This document shows positions 32,611 to 42,266 of a stretch of DNA of 42,266 nucleotides, one piece after another. This DNA comes from Bacteroidota bacterium (lineage in GTDB: Bacteria; Bacteroidota; Ignavibacteria; UBA10030; UBA8401). The stretch spans positions 1 to 42,266 of the forward strand of contig JAUXTU010000092.1 in assembly GCA_030679145.1 (NCBI GenBank), written 5' to 3'. The stretch's first letter is position 1. Every line of letters starts with the position of its first letter. The translations under genes and the position numbers were made by a program. The notes below the pieces were generated by a model that saw nothing but the letters and a program-made list of their open reading frames with translations, was not told the DNA's origin and searched no databases.

Positions 32611-33162
32611 ATGAGTCGTAACGATGCTCTTGCATTAATGGTTGAGTGGACTCACAATGAGTCTTTGCGCAAACATATGTTATGTGTTGAAACGGTAATG
32701 CGTTCATATGCCCAAAAATTTGGACAAGACGAAGAACTGTGGGGAATAACCGGTTTACTTCATGATTTTGATTATGAAAAATATCCCAATCCACCGGATC
32801 ATCCATTGAAGGGCTCTGAAATATTGAAGAGTCTGGAATATCCGGAAGAAATGCTCATTGCAATTCTTGGTCATGCAAGTTATACCAACATTCCAAGAGA
32901 ATCACTCCTCGCAAAAACATTGTTTGCGTGTGATGAGTTGTGCGGATTTATTGTTGCTTGCTCTTTAGTGAAACCGGATAGAAAAGTCGCCTCACTTGAA
33001 GTCAGTTCAGTTAAAAAGAAATTAAAGGATAAAGGATTTGCAAGAAATGTCAGCCGAGATGATATCACTAACAGCGTAAGCGAATTAGATATTAATTTGG
33101 ATGAACATATTCAGTTTGTTATTGATTCATTAAAAACCAATGCCGCTAATTTGGGACTGTAA
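32611..33162 (+). CDS. HD-domain phosphohydrolase-like protein
   Basis: This 183-residue protein has the metal-site residues of the HD superfamily: H22, H51-D52 (GLLHDFDYEKYP), H88 (GHASYT) and D108 (ACDEL). The HDFDYE.YP.PPDHPLKG sequence is typical of a widespread but poorly known subgroup annotated only as HD hydrolase. A phosphomonoesterase or nucleotidase role is possible; the substrate is unknown. It is probably co-transcribed with nth. A GGGAAAGA purine stretch precedes the ATG. Confidence 0.85.
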   Translation: MSRNDALALMVEWTHNESLRKHMLCVETVMRSYAQKFGQDEELWGITGLLHDFDYEKYPNPPDHPLKGSEILKSLEYPEEMLIAILGHASYTNIPRESLLAKTLFACDELCGFIVACSLVKPDRKVASLEVSSVKKKLKDKGFARNVSRDDITNSVSELDINLDEHIQFVIDSLKTNAANLGL

Positions 33163-33239
33163 TAGTTGCAACTCTTTTCTTTGTTCTTCGTAAGAATTGT
33201 TATTCTATTTCTATTTTCCTTAAACTTTTGGAGACTATC

Positions 33240-34025
33240 ATGAAAAAATATACCTTTTGTATTATGGCAGTAATATTTTTTACACTTCCTTTGATTTCTC
33301 AAGAAAAAGATGAAGATGACGATAATTCCTCCCGATCATATTCATATTGGGACAGATCAAAAGTAGGCGGCGCTGGTGGTGTTACTCCAATTGTTGGAAT
33401 GTTTGATAACAAAGAAATGGATAAGATGTTAACTTCATCTGGGTTGCCTACCCTTGGTGCAGATCCAATCTATCTGATTGGTGGAGAAGGATATGGTTAC
33501 ATTATGTTTTTAAAAAATGTTCGTATGGGTGGCTTTGGTGCTTCCGGAAGTAAATCAGTCGTTAAAATCGAAACGATTCCAGGTGGAGAGTTGAGAAAAG
33601 AAGTCGAATATGGTATCTCATACGGAGGGTTTTTAGTTGACTACGTTCAGCCGATTGCATATCGCCTGGATATTGCATTCGGAGCTTCAATTGGCGGTGG
33701 TGAAATAGAACTCACAATGCGTCGTGACGATGGAAAATTTAAGGAATGGAACACTTTGTGGAATGATTTTGGAACTGTATCGTCTCAAGCAACGAGTTAT
33801 ACACGCAAACTAAACGGGACTTTCGTTGTATTCAATCCTCATGTAAATATTGAATATACTCTCATTACATGGCTTCAATTGCGTATCGGTGCCGGATATC
33901 CAATAATGATTTCACCTGAATGGACACTTGATGAAAAATATGACATCAACAATGTTCCTTCAAAGATTAGAGCAAGCGGATATACAATCAATGCAGGAAT
34001 TATGTTTGGATTTTTTGGTTGGTAA
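33240..34025 (+). CDS. Secreted outer-membrane-like protein of unknown function
   Basis: This 261-residue protein starts at the ATG at 33240 after TTGGAG; a TTG 12 bases upstream is less likely. A signal peptide covers about 1-20 (ending LISQ). An acidic stretch EKDEDDDNSS follows, then many Gly-rich and aromatic strands (GGEGYGYIMFLKNVRMGGFGASG, RIGAGYPIMI) ending in INAGIMFGFFGW. That pattern fits a small outer-membrane beta barrel with an aromatic C terminus. No family is recognised. It has its own gap of 77 bases upstream and ends at a convergent terminator. Confidence 0.75.
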   Translation: MKKYTFCIMAVIFFTLPLISQEKDEDDDNSSRSYSYWDRSKVGGAGGVTPIVGMFDNKEMDKMLTSSGLPTLGADPIYLIGGEGYGYIMFLKNVRMGGFGASGSKSVVKIETIPGGELRKEVEYGISYGGFLVDYVQPIAYRLDIAFGASIGGGEIELTMRRDDGKFKEWNTLWNDFGTVSSQATSYTRKLNGTFVVFNPHVNIEYTLITWLQLRIGAGYPIMISPEWTLDEKYDINNVPSKIRASGYTINAGIMFGFFGW

Positions 34026-34035
34026 TTTTTTAAGG

Positions 34036-34072
34036 AAATGACCGTCACTTTAGAAGTGACGGTCATTTTTGA
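34036..34072. terminator. Bidirectional terminator between the outer-membrane-like gene and tpl
   Basis: AAATGACCGTCACTT at 34036-34050 pairs perfectly with AAGTGACGGTCATTT at 34054-34068, flanked by T-rich sequence on the right and by AT-rich sequence on the left. Confidence 0.88.
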
Positions 34073-34074
34073 TT

Positions 34075-35941
<1,867 letters not shown>

Positions 35942-35946
35942 ATTTA

Positions 35947-37338
35947 GTGAATAGACAAATTTCTCAAAATACTCTTTCTACTATTTCTTTGATTGTTGGC
36001 AAAGAAAACCTTTTCACTTCTAAAGAAGATGCGATAAGCTATTCTTATGATGGCACACCATTGCATTCGCAATTACCTGAGGCGATTGTTCGACCAACGA
36101 CAAAAGATCAAATAAGCGAACTGGTCAAGCTCGCAAATAAAGAACATTTCTCAATTGTTCCGCGCGGGGCAGGTACTGGTTTAAGCGGAGGTTCAATTCC
36201 TGTCCCAAATTGTATTATTCTTGATATGTCTCAATGGAATAAAATACTGGAAATCGATCAAGAGAATTTAACTTCGTGGGTTGAACCGGGAGTGATCACT
36301 TCACAACTTCACCAGGAAGTGGAAAAAATTGGTTTGTTCTATCCGCCTGATCCCGGAAGCATGAATATTTGTACTATCGGAGGAAATGTTGCAGAAAATT
36401 CCGGCGGCTTGCGAGGATTAAAATATGGCGTAACAAAAAATTATGTGATGGGATTGGAAGTTGTTCTTCCAAATGGAGAAATTATTTCATGCGGAGGAAA
36501 GTCGGTTAAGGATGTAGCCGGATATAATCTGAAAGATTTTTTTATCGGCTCTGAAGGGACGTTGGGAATTTTTACAAAAATCCTGCTCAAATTAATTCCA
36601 AAACCGGAAACAAGCAAAACAATGCTTGCATATTTTAATACGCAAGCCGATGCTGGAAGAACAGTTTCAGCGATCATTTCAAAAAAAATAATCCCGTGCA
36701 CTATAGAATTTCTAGATAATACAACGATTCGCTGTGTTGAAGAATTTTCACATATTGGATTACCGATAGATATTAATTCACTACTGTTATTAGAAGTTGA
36801 CGGACATTCAACGGTTGTAGAAGAAGAAGCATTAAAAATTGTTGAATGTTGCAAACAAAATAACGCTACCGAAGTAAAAATAGCTCAAACAGTTGAAGAA
36901 GCCATAAAATTGAAAACTGCGCGGCGTTCGGCATTTTCCGCTTTAGCACGAACCAGACCAACTACGATTCTTGAAGATATTACTGTTCCTCGAAGCGAGA
37001 TTGCAACAATGCTGGAAAAGATTGCAGCGATCTCAAAAAAATATAATGTATTGATCGGAACATTCGGTCATGCAGGGGACGGAAATTTACATCCCACATG
37101 CTTAACCGACGAACGTGATCACGATGAGATCAGCCGAGCTGAAAAAGCGTATGAAGAAATATTCATTGAAGCGGTAAAGCTAGGCGGAACAATTACCGGT
37201 GAACATGGAACCGGTCTTGCAAAGAAAAAATTCTTGCATCTTGTTACAGGATATACTGCCATTGAAACGATGCGGACTATTAAGAAGGCGTTGGATCCGA
37301 ATAATATCCTCAATCCCGGAAAAGTGTTTGATATCTAA
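35947..37338 (+). CDS. glcD: FAD-linked glycolate/lactate oxidase subunit (GlcD-like)
   Basis: This 463-residue flavoprotein has the VAO-type FAD domain at about 35-215 (PRGAGTGLSGGSIP, PPDPGS...IGGNVAENSGGLRGLKYGVT, GSEGTLGI) and the C-terminal FAD-oxidase domain with GTFGHAGDGNLHP and GEHGTGLAKK. It oxidises glycolate, D-lactate or another 2-hydroxy acid. The start is a GTG; no ATG lies near. It is followed 3 bases later by the Fe-S partner GlcF. A GlcE-type truncated second FAD subunit is missing, so the D-lactate type of dehydrogenase is also possible. Confidence 0.92.
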   Translation: MNRQISQNTLSTISLIVGKENLFTSKEDAISYSYDGTPLHSQLPEAIVRPTTKDQISELVKLANKEHFSIVPRGAGTGLSGGSIPVPNCIILDMSQWNKILEIDQENLTSWVEPGVITSQLHQEVEKIGLFYPPDPGSMNICTIGGNVAENSGGLRGLKYGVTKNYVMGLEVVLPNGEIISCGGKSVKDVAGYNLKDFFIGSEGTLGIFTKILLKLIPKPETSKTMLAYFNTQADAGRTVSAIISKKIIPCTIEFLDNTTIRCVEEFSHIGLPIDINSLLLLEVDGHSTVVEEEALKIVECCKQNNATEVKIAQTVEEAIKLKTARRSAFSALARTRPTTILEDITVPRSEIATMLEKIAAISKKYNVLIGTFGHAGDGNLHPTCLTDERDHDEISRAEKAYEEIFIEAVKLGGTITGEHGTGLAKKKFLHLVTGYTAIETMRTIKKALDPNNILNPGKVFDI

Positions 37339-37341
37339 CGA

Positions 37342-38640
37342 ATGAAAACTGAAAATTCCAATTTTAGCGGTATCGATATTCCCAGCGATGATGTTCTAAC
37401 GAACTGCATGCATTGCGGTTTATGTCTTCCTGTTTGCCCGACGTATGCAATCACCGGAAGAGAAAAGTCTTCACCGCGCGGAAGAATTCGTCTTATCAAA
37501 TCCGTTGCAGAAGGAACGCTGGATATTACACAAGGTTTTGTAGATGAAATGAACTTTTGTTTGGACTGTCAAGCGTGTGAAACAGCTTGTCCCGCAGGAG
37601 TGAAATATGGTTCGCTGGTTGAATCAGCACGAAATCAAATTCGTGTTCAACGGAAAGATTCAGAGTTCACATTAATGATGAAATGGATATTTTTAAGAAA
37701 TATTCTTTCAAAAAAATATTTATTGAACATAGTCAGCAAACTGTTGGGGATTTACCAGAGCAGCGGACTTGAAGCAGCGTTTAAAAATTCTTTGGTCGTA
37801 AAGAAACTCACTCCAAAATTATTCAAACTTCAATTACTTTCGCCAAGAATTGACGGACGATTCTTTGATGAGATTTACCCTGAAATTGTATTGCCTCGCA
37901 ATACTCCAAAATATACAGTCGGGTTTCTATCCGGCTGTATTATGAACGTTGCATTTGCTCACGTCCATGAAGATACCATAAAAGTATTGCTCCATCATGA
38001 TTGTAGAGTAATCATTCCCAAAAAACAGGTTTGCTGCGGATCGCTGCAAGCACATAATGGTGATTTTGATGTTGCAAGAGAACTTGCGAAAAAAAATATT
38101 GATGCTTTCCTGAAACATGATCTCGATGCAATCGTTATGGATTCTGCCGGATGCGGAGCATTGATGAAAGAATACGGACATTATCTTCACGGCGATCCTG
38201 AATATTCTGAAAAAGCAAAACAGCTTTCTGGCAAAGTAAAAGATCTAACAGAATTTCTTTATGAAATTGGGTTGAAAGTTCCTGCAAAACAATTTTCGCA
38301 TCGTGTATCATATCACGACGCTTGTCATCTTATTCATGCACAGAAAATATCGAAAGAACCGCGTGACCTAATTAAATCAATTCCAGGAATTGATTTCGTT
38401 GAACTGAATGAGGCATCGTGGTGCTGCGGAAGCGCAGGCATTTATAATGTTACTCACTATGAAGATTCAATGAAAATTCTTGATAGGAAAATGAACAATG
38501 TCAAAGAAACTCAAGCCGAATATCTAGTTGCTAATAATCCGGGGTGTCTTACGCAAATTGAATATGGCTGTTCACAACAGCAAGTGAATATGAAAATTGT
38601 TCATTTTTCAACATTGCTTCGCACTGTATATGAATTATAA
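37342..38640 (+). CDS. glcF: Iron-sulfur subunit of glycolate/lactate oxidase (GlcF-like)
   Basis: This 432-residue protein carries two 4Fe-4S ferredoxin motifs, C22/C25/C28 with C32 and C73/C76/C79 with C83. Two CCG domains follow, with VCCGSLQAHNGD and WCCGSAGIYN, each of which may hold a further cluster or heterodisulfide-type site. It passes electrons from the GlcD flavin to the quinone pool. The order GlcD-GlcF with a 3-base gap supports a complex. The last codons overlap possible upstream starts of the subtilase gene. Confidence 0.93.
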   Translation: MKTENSNFSGIDIPSDDVLTNCMHCGLCLPVCPTYAITGREKSSPRGRIRLIKSVAEGTLDITQGFVDEMNFCLDCQACETACPAGVKYGSLVESARNQIRVQRKDSEFTLMMKWIFLRNILSKKYLLNIVSKLLGIYQSSGLEAAFKNSLVVKKLTPKLFKLQLLSPRIDGRFFDEIYPEIVLPRNTPKYTVGFLSGCIMNVAFAHVHEDTIKVLLHHDCRVIIPKKQVCCGSLQAHNGDFDVARELAKKNIDAFLKHDLDAIVMDSAGCGALMKEYGHYLHGDPEYSEKAKQLSGKVKDLTEFLYEIGLKVPAKQFSHRVSYHDACHLIHAQKISKEPRDLIKSIPGIDFVELNEASWCCGSAGIYNVTHYEDSMKILDRKMNNVKETQAEYLVANNPGCLTQIEYGCSQQQVNMKIVHFSTLLRTVYEL

Positions 38641-38650
38641 AACCAAAAAT

Positions 38651-41395
38651 ATGAAAATATTAACCAAGATTATTTTATTGACCTGTTTAACAATTTTGTT
38701 TGCGTATGCAAAAGGAAATAATCTTCCACAACATTCCGAAAAACAATGGCAGCCTGGAATGCTTATTGTTAAAATGAAATCCACTGCACAATCTCTTCGG
38801 AAAAACCAATTTGCTAGTGAGCTTCAAACACTACAATCAAAATACAGTGTCTATTCTATTGATCGGTTGATTACGTCAACAGTAAAAACTAAAACGATTG
38901 GGAGAGAAGAACTTGAGCGAATTTTCATTTTAAAAACTGACGAATCAACTGACATTCTTTCTCTTGCTCAAAAAATTGCATTAGAGCCATCTGTTGAATA
39001 TGCAGAACCAAATTATATTCTTCAATCTCATTCTGTTCCAAACGATCCATTATTGAATCAAGTCTATCCTTTAGGAATTGTCCATGCTGATTCAGCGTGG
39101 AGTATTCAAAAAGGTGATTCAACTGTGATCATCGGAATTATTGATACCGGTGTTGATTGGGATCATCCGGATTTAGCAGGATCAATTTGGAATAATGCGG
39201 ATGAAATTCCCGGAAACAATATAGACGATGATGGAAATGGATTTATAGATGACATCCGCGGTTGGGATTTTTTGGAAAATGGAATCAATGCGGATTTAGG
39301 TGAAGATAGCACAACACAAGATAATAACCCAATGGATTTTAATGGACATGGAACACACGTAGCAGGAATTGCTGCCGGAAGTACCAATAACGGAATTGGA
39401 ATTGCGTCGTTAAGTTGGGGATGTAAAATTATGCCGCTCAGAATCGGATGGCATACAAAAACTGGATCTGGAGTAGGAAATTCTGCAGATATGGCAAAAG
39501 CATTTGTCTATGCAGCAGATAATGGTGCATCAATTTGTAATCTCAGTTATGGAACATCTGGTGCCGTTCTTGATGGTGCGCTATACGCTTTTAAGAATGG
39601 TGTTGTCATTGTTAACTCAGCAGGAAATAGCAATAGCGATGAAGTATCATTGTTAGGGGCTCAAAGTTGGGCGCTTTCGGTTGCTTCAACAAATAGTGAA
39701 GATAAAAAATCTTGGTATTCCTCCTTCAATTCTTCTGTTGATGTTTCTGCTCCAGGAGGAGACAGCCAATCTGGAAATTTTCTTAAATTTTTAAGTACAA
39801 TTGTTAATCCTTCACCATTTTATGGAAATAATTTGTACACAAGTTTTGAAGGCACTTCTATGGCAAGCCCATTTGTTGCCTCGCTTGCCGGATTGGTAAA
39901 GTCACAGCATAAAAATTGGAGTCCAGCCGAAATTATGTTTCAAATTGTTGAAACTGTTGATAATATTGATTCAAAGAATCCATCATATGCAAAGAAACTT
40001 GGCTCAGGAAGAATCAATGCTTTACGCGCATTAACTGAAACGGTAGTTGCAAAACCAAAATTAAAATTTATTTCTGTGATAATTGATGATAATACAGGAG
40101 GGAACGGAAACGGTTTGTTGGATCCTGGTGAAACTGCAAATATTAATTGTACTATTCGAAATGAATGGGGAGATGCAATTAATCTCAATGCAGATTTAAG
40201 CACTGCCAATCAAAACGTTTCAATAACGAAGAGCACCTGTTCATATGGCACTTTATACGGTATCTCACATATTGATAGTTCACAACAGGGAAGCAGTGAC
40301 AAAGGATTCACGGTCAACATCAATGCGAATGCGTTGCCGCAGACAATTTCATTTACAATTACCTTAACCTCAACGAATGGGTATTCGGTTCAGTTGCCAT
40401 TTGATGTAAAAGTCAGTGCAAAGCTTTTAATTGTTGATGATGACGATGGATCAAACAATATTGAACAATATTATTATAAAGCTCTTAACCGCTTGGGAAT
40501 CGTGTATGATACTTGGGACAGAAATACTCAAGGTTCGTTGCCGGTTGACTATTTGCAAAAGTATAAAGTAGTCGTTTGGTTGTGCGAATGGGCTTTTCCT
40601 GCACTTGATAGTTCGGATAGAAATGTTCTTACTGCTTACTTAAATAGCGGAGGAAGTCTTTTCTTATCCGGGCAAGATATTGGATGGGATTTAGCTGATT
40701 CTACAGGGGATGAATATCTGAATTCAAAAGGAGCTTCAAAAAAATTCTACGAAACATATCTAAAGACAAAATATATTTCAGATGATGCCAAAAATGACGG
40801 CTTATTGGGTATCGTTGGAAATAGCGTGAGTGATAATTTAGCAATTACACGAAATCAACCGGGAAGATCTGCTCCGGAACAATTCCCTGATGTCATTGAT
40901 ACGATCAATGGTTCGAAGTATTGTTTCTTATACAACGGCGGAAGTTTTATTGGAAAAGGAGGAGCAGTAACCTATTCAAAAGAGTATAAGCTGGTTCATT
41001 TTACGTTTGGCGGTTTTGAATCTATTACAGATAGTAGCAAACGAAATACTATAATGGAAAGAGTGATTAAATTCCTTTCTCCTGATCTAATAGTTTCAAA
41101 TATAATTGATGAGGCACAATCACAACAACCATTTACATTTTCATTGGAACAAAATTATCCTAATCCGTTTAATCCAACAACGACAATTCAATTTACCGTG
41201 CCGCTGGCATCTAAAGTTATTTTAAAAGTGTATGATATGCTTGGAAGAGAAATATCAATGTTGATTAATACCGAGCAACAGTCCGGAATTTATAATATTC
41301 AGTTTGACGCCTCTAAATTATCAAGCGGAATATATTTTTACCGTATTTCTTCAGGCTCGTTCACCGATATCAAAAAAATGATGTTGATAAAATAG
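38651..41395 (+). CDS. Secreted subtilisin-like peptidase (S8) with T9SS sorting tail
   Basis: This 914-residue protein starts at the ATG at 38651; earlier in-frame ATGs lie inside glcF. Residues 1-20 form a signal peptide and about 30-130 an inhibitor-like propeptide. The S8 domain (about 150-475) has the triad D165 (IIDTGVDWDHPD), H233 (GHGTHVAG) and S403 (GTSMASP), with oxyanion N326. Between H and S there is a plausible Ca-rich NNIDDDGNGFIDD loop. About 485-600 is a beta-sandwich (NGNGLLDPGE), and 605-830 resembles a Rossmann-like glutamine-amidotransferase fold (KLLIVDDDDG). The last 85 residues match the Por/T9SS tail (NYPNPFNPTTTI, GIYFYRI), implying secretion or surface attachment. 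It probably degrades external protein. Confidence 0.95.
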   Translation: MKILTKIILLTCLTILFAYAKGNNLPQHSEKQWQPGMLIVKMKSTAQSLRKNQFASELQTLQSKYSVYSIDRLITSTVKTKTIGREELERIFILKTDESTDILSLAQKIALEPSVEYAEPNYILQSHSVPNDPLLNQVYPLGIVHADSAWSIQKGDSTVIIGIIDTGVDWDHPDLAGSIWNNADEIPGNNIDDDGNGFIDDIRGWDFLENGINADLGEDSTTQDNNPMDFNGHGTHVAGIAAGSTNNGIGIASLSWGCKIMPLRIGWHTKTGSGVGNSADMAKAFVYAADNGASICNLSYGTSGAVLDGALYAFKNGVVIVNSAGNSNSDEVSLLGAQSWALSVASTNSEDKKSWYSSFNSSVDVSAPGGDSQSGNFLKFLSTIVNPSPFYGNNLYTSFEGTSMASPFVASLAGLVKSQHKNWSPAEIMFQIVETVDNIDSKNPSYAKKLGSGRINALRALTETVVAKPKLKFISVIIDDNTGGNGNGLLDPGETANINCTIRNEWGDAINLNADLSTANQNVSITKSTCSYGTLYGISHIDSSQQGSSDKGFTVNINANALPQTISFTITLTSTNGYSVQLPFDVKVSAKLLIVDDDDGSNNIEQYYYKALNRLGIVYDTWDRNTQGSLPVDYLQKYKVVVWLCEWAFPALDSSDRNVLTAYLNSGGSLFLSGQDIGWDLADSTGDEYLNSKGASKKFYETYLKTKYISDDAKNDGLLGIVGNSVSDNLAITRNQPGRSAPEQFPDVIDTINGSKYCFLYNGGSFIGKGGAVTYSKEYKLVHFTFGGFESITDSSKRNTIMERVIKFLSPDLIVSNIIDEAQSQQPFTFSLEQNYPNPFNPTTTIQFTVPLASKVILKVYDMLGREISMLINTEQQSGIYNIQFDASKLSSGIYFYRISSGSFTDIKKMMLIK

Positions 41396-41417
41396 TATTA
41401 CAAATGAAAGGCACTAT

Positions 41418-42266
41418 ATGCCACATTTTAATCGTCGAAAATTTTTAACAACTACTCTATTGACAGGAACCGCAATCTCTTCTTTCCCGCAAATCCTTTC
41501 AACCCAAAATAAAAATTCCGAAGCCCGCAAAACTATCGTCATTTCCAGTGGAAATGGTTTAGCTGCCACTGCAAAGGCTATGGAAATGATTCAACAGGGA
41601 AACGATGCACTTGATGCTGTGATTTCAGGAGTGAATATTGTTGAAAACGATCCAGATGATATGTCCGTAGGATATGGTGGTCTTCCAAATGAAGAAGGAA
41701 TCGTTGAATTGGATTCATGCGTGATGCATGGACCAACACATAGAGCTGGAGCTGTAGCTTCACTCCGAAATATTAAAAATCCTTCTAGCGTTGCAAAGAT
41801 GATCATGGAAAGAACTGATCATGTTCTGCTTGTGGGTGATGGCGCTCTGAAATTTGCACGAATGCATGGATTCATAGAAGAAAATCTGCTTACAGAAAAA
41901 GCTCGTGAAGAGTGGGTAAAATGGAAAGAGAATCTTTCAACACAAGATGATTATCTACCGCCACATACGATTGACGATAAAAATATTGGTTCTAAATTTC
42001 ATGAAGTGATGCAAACGTATGGAACAATCAATTGCGTTGCTAAAGATATGAAAGGAAATATTTCAGGAGTTACGACGACAAGCGGACTATCGTATAAAAT
42101 TCCCGGTCGTGTAGGTGATTCTCCCATTATCGGCGCTGGTTTGTATGTAGACAATGAAGTTGGCGGAGCAGGATCAACCGGAAGAGGAGAAGCAAATCTT
42201 ACCAGCTGCAGTTCTGTAATGATCGTTGAATTTATGCGTCAGGGAAAGTCACCCGAGGAGGCATGT
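41418..42266 (+). CDS. N4-glycosylasparaginase/asparaginase-type Ntn hydrolase, cut by right edge
   Basis: The visible 283 residues have a twin-arginine signal (NRRKFLTTTLL) with an AAAGG ribosome site before the ATG. The Ntn-hydrolase family features are NGLAATAKAMEMIQQGNDALDAV, GYGGLPNEEG, VMHGP, the autocatalytic site YGT with nucleophile T203 followed by INCVAKD, TTTSGLSYKIPGRVGDSPIIGAGLYVDN and GSTGRGEAN. It resembles isoaspartyl/N-acetylglucosaminyl-asparaginases. The Asp of the HDTIG motif is replaced by Gly. The C-terminal end, perhaps 40-60 residues, lies beyond the window. It follows the subtilase by 22 bases, and both would act on external protein. Confidence 0.92.
   Translation, partial: MPHFNRRKFLTTTLLTGTAISSFPQILSTQNKNSEARKTIVISSGNGLAATAKAMEMIQQGNDALDAVISGVNIVENDPDDMSVGYGGLPNEEGIVELDSCVMHGPTHRAGAVASLRNIKNPSSVAKMIMERTDHVLLVGDGALKFARMHGFIEENLLTEKAREEWVKWKENLSTQDDYLPPHTIDDKNIGSKFHEVMQTYGTINCVAKDMKGNISGVTTTSGLSYKIPGRVGDSPIIGAGLYVDNEVGGAGSTGRGEANLTSCSSVMIVEFMRQGKSPEEAC

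Overview
The window looks like chromosomal DNA of a low-GC member of the Bacteroidota/Chlorobi (FCB) group, most likely an Ignavibacteria-like lineage. The main evidence is the secreted subtilase at 38651-41395, which ends in a type IX secretion (Por) sorting tail with an NYPNPFNPTT core. Supporting evidence is a type III glutamine synthetase, a BshB1-type bacillithiol deacetylase and several outer-membrane or secreted proteins. The lineage is an inference; no rRNA or core phylogenetic marker is present. Promoters readable here are mostly of the TTGnnn-17-TATATT type rather than the classical Bacteroidetes TTTG/TAnnTTTG type.

Layout. 1-250: tail of an IS3-type transposase at the left edge. 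192-1591 (minus): a zinc-ribbon/DUF2318-like membrane protein and a bacillithiol-type deacetylase. 1621-11335: one tightly packed ten-gene run (xseA, xseB, dxs, Gfo/Idh/MocA oxidoreductase, ribD, beta-lactamase-fold hydrolase, ribE, PASTA protein, rpe, nagA), from a sigma70-like promoter to a terminator, with gaps from -4 to 26 bases. 11348-14088: Lrp/AsnC regulator plus glnN. 14108-16059: apt and tryptophanase. 16114-17711: YIP1 membrane protein, a small protein and a hemerythrin, ending in a perfect 19-bp bidirectional terminator. 17730-20450 (minus): a large secreted M28 peptidase. 20574-22933: heme A synthesis (ctaA, ctaB, DUF420/ctaM). 22943-25733 (minus): nucleoside salvage (tdk, CNT transporter, purine nucleoside phosphorylase). 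25844-27064 (minus): membrane metallophosphoesterase, divergent from secG. 27540-28781: outer-membrane-like protein. 28818-28890: tRNA-Lys(CTT). 28958-30655 (minus): acyl-CoA synthetase. 30680-31048: AT-rich intergenic space. 31049-34025: an unrecognised 291-residue protein, nth, an HD-domain protein and an outer-membrane-like protein. 34075-35460 (minus): tyrosine phenol-lyase. 35588-42266: TIGR03067-like protein, glcD, glcF, the T9SS subtilase and a Tat-type asparaginase cut by the right edge.

Together the genes describe a heterotroph that takes apart proteins, amino acids, amino sugars and nucleosides: secreted S8 and M28 peptidases, tryptophanase and tyrosine phenol-lyase, asparaginase, NagA, a nucleoside transporter with phosphorylase, and fatty acid activation. 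It also has a heme-A respiratory branch and glycolate-type oxidation. I found no CRISPR array, phage, integron or obvious defence system. The most unusual points are the tryptophanase/tyrosine phenol-lyase pair told apart by diagnostic residues, promoters sitting so close to start codons that leaderless mRNAs are expected, the overlapping face-to-face promoters at 27079-27131, the kinase-less PASTA protein next to rpe, the hydrolase between ribD and ribE, and the unrecognised protein at 31049-31924.
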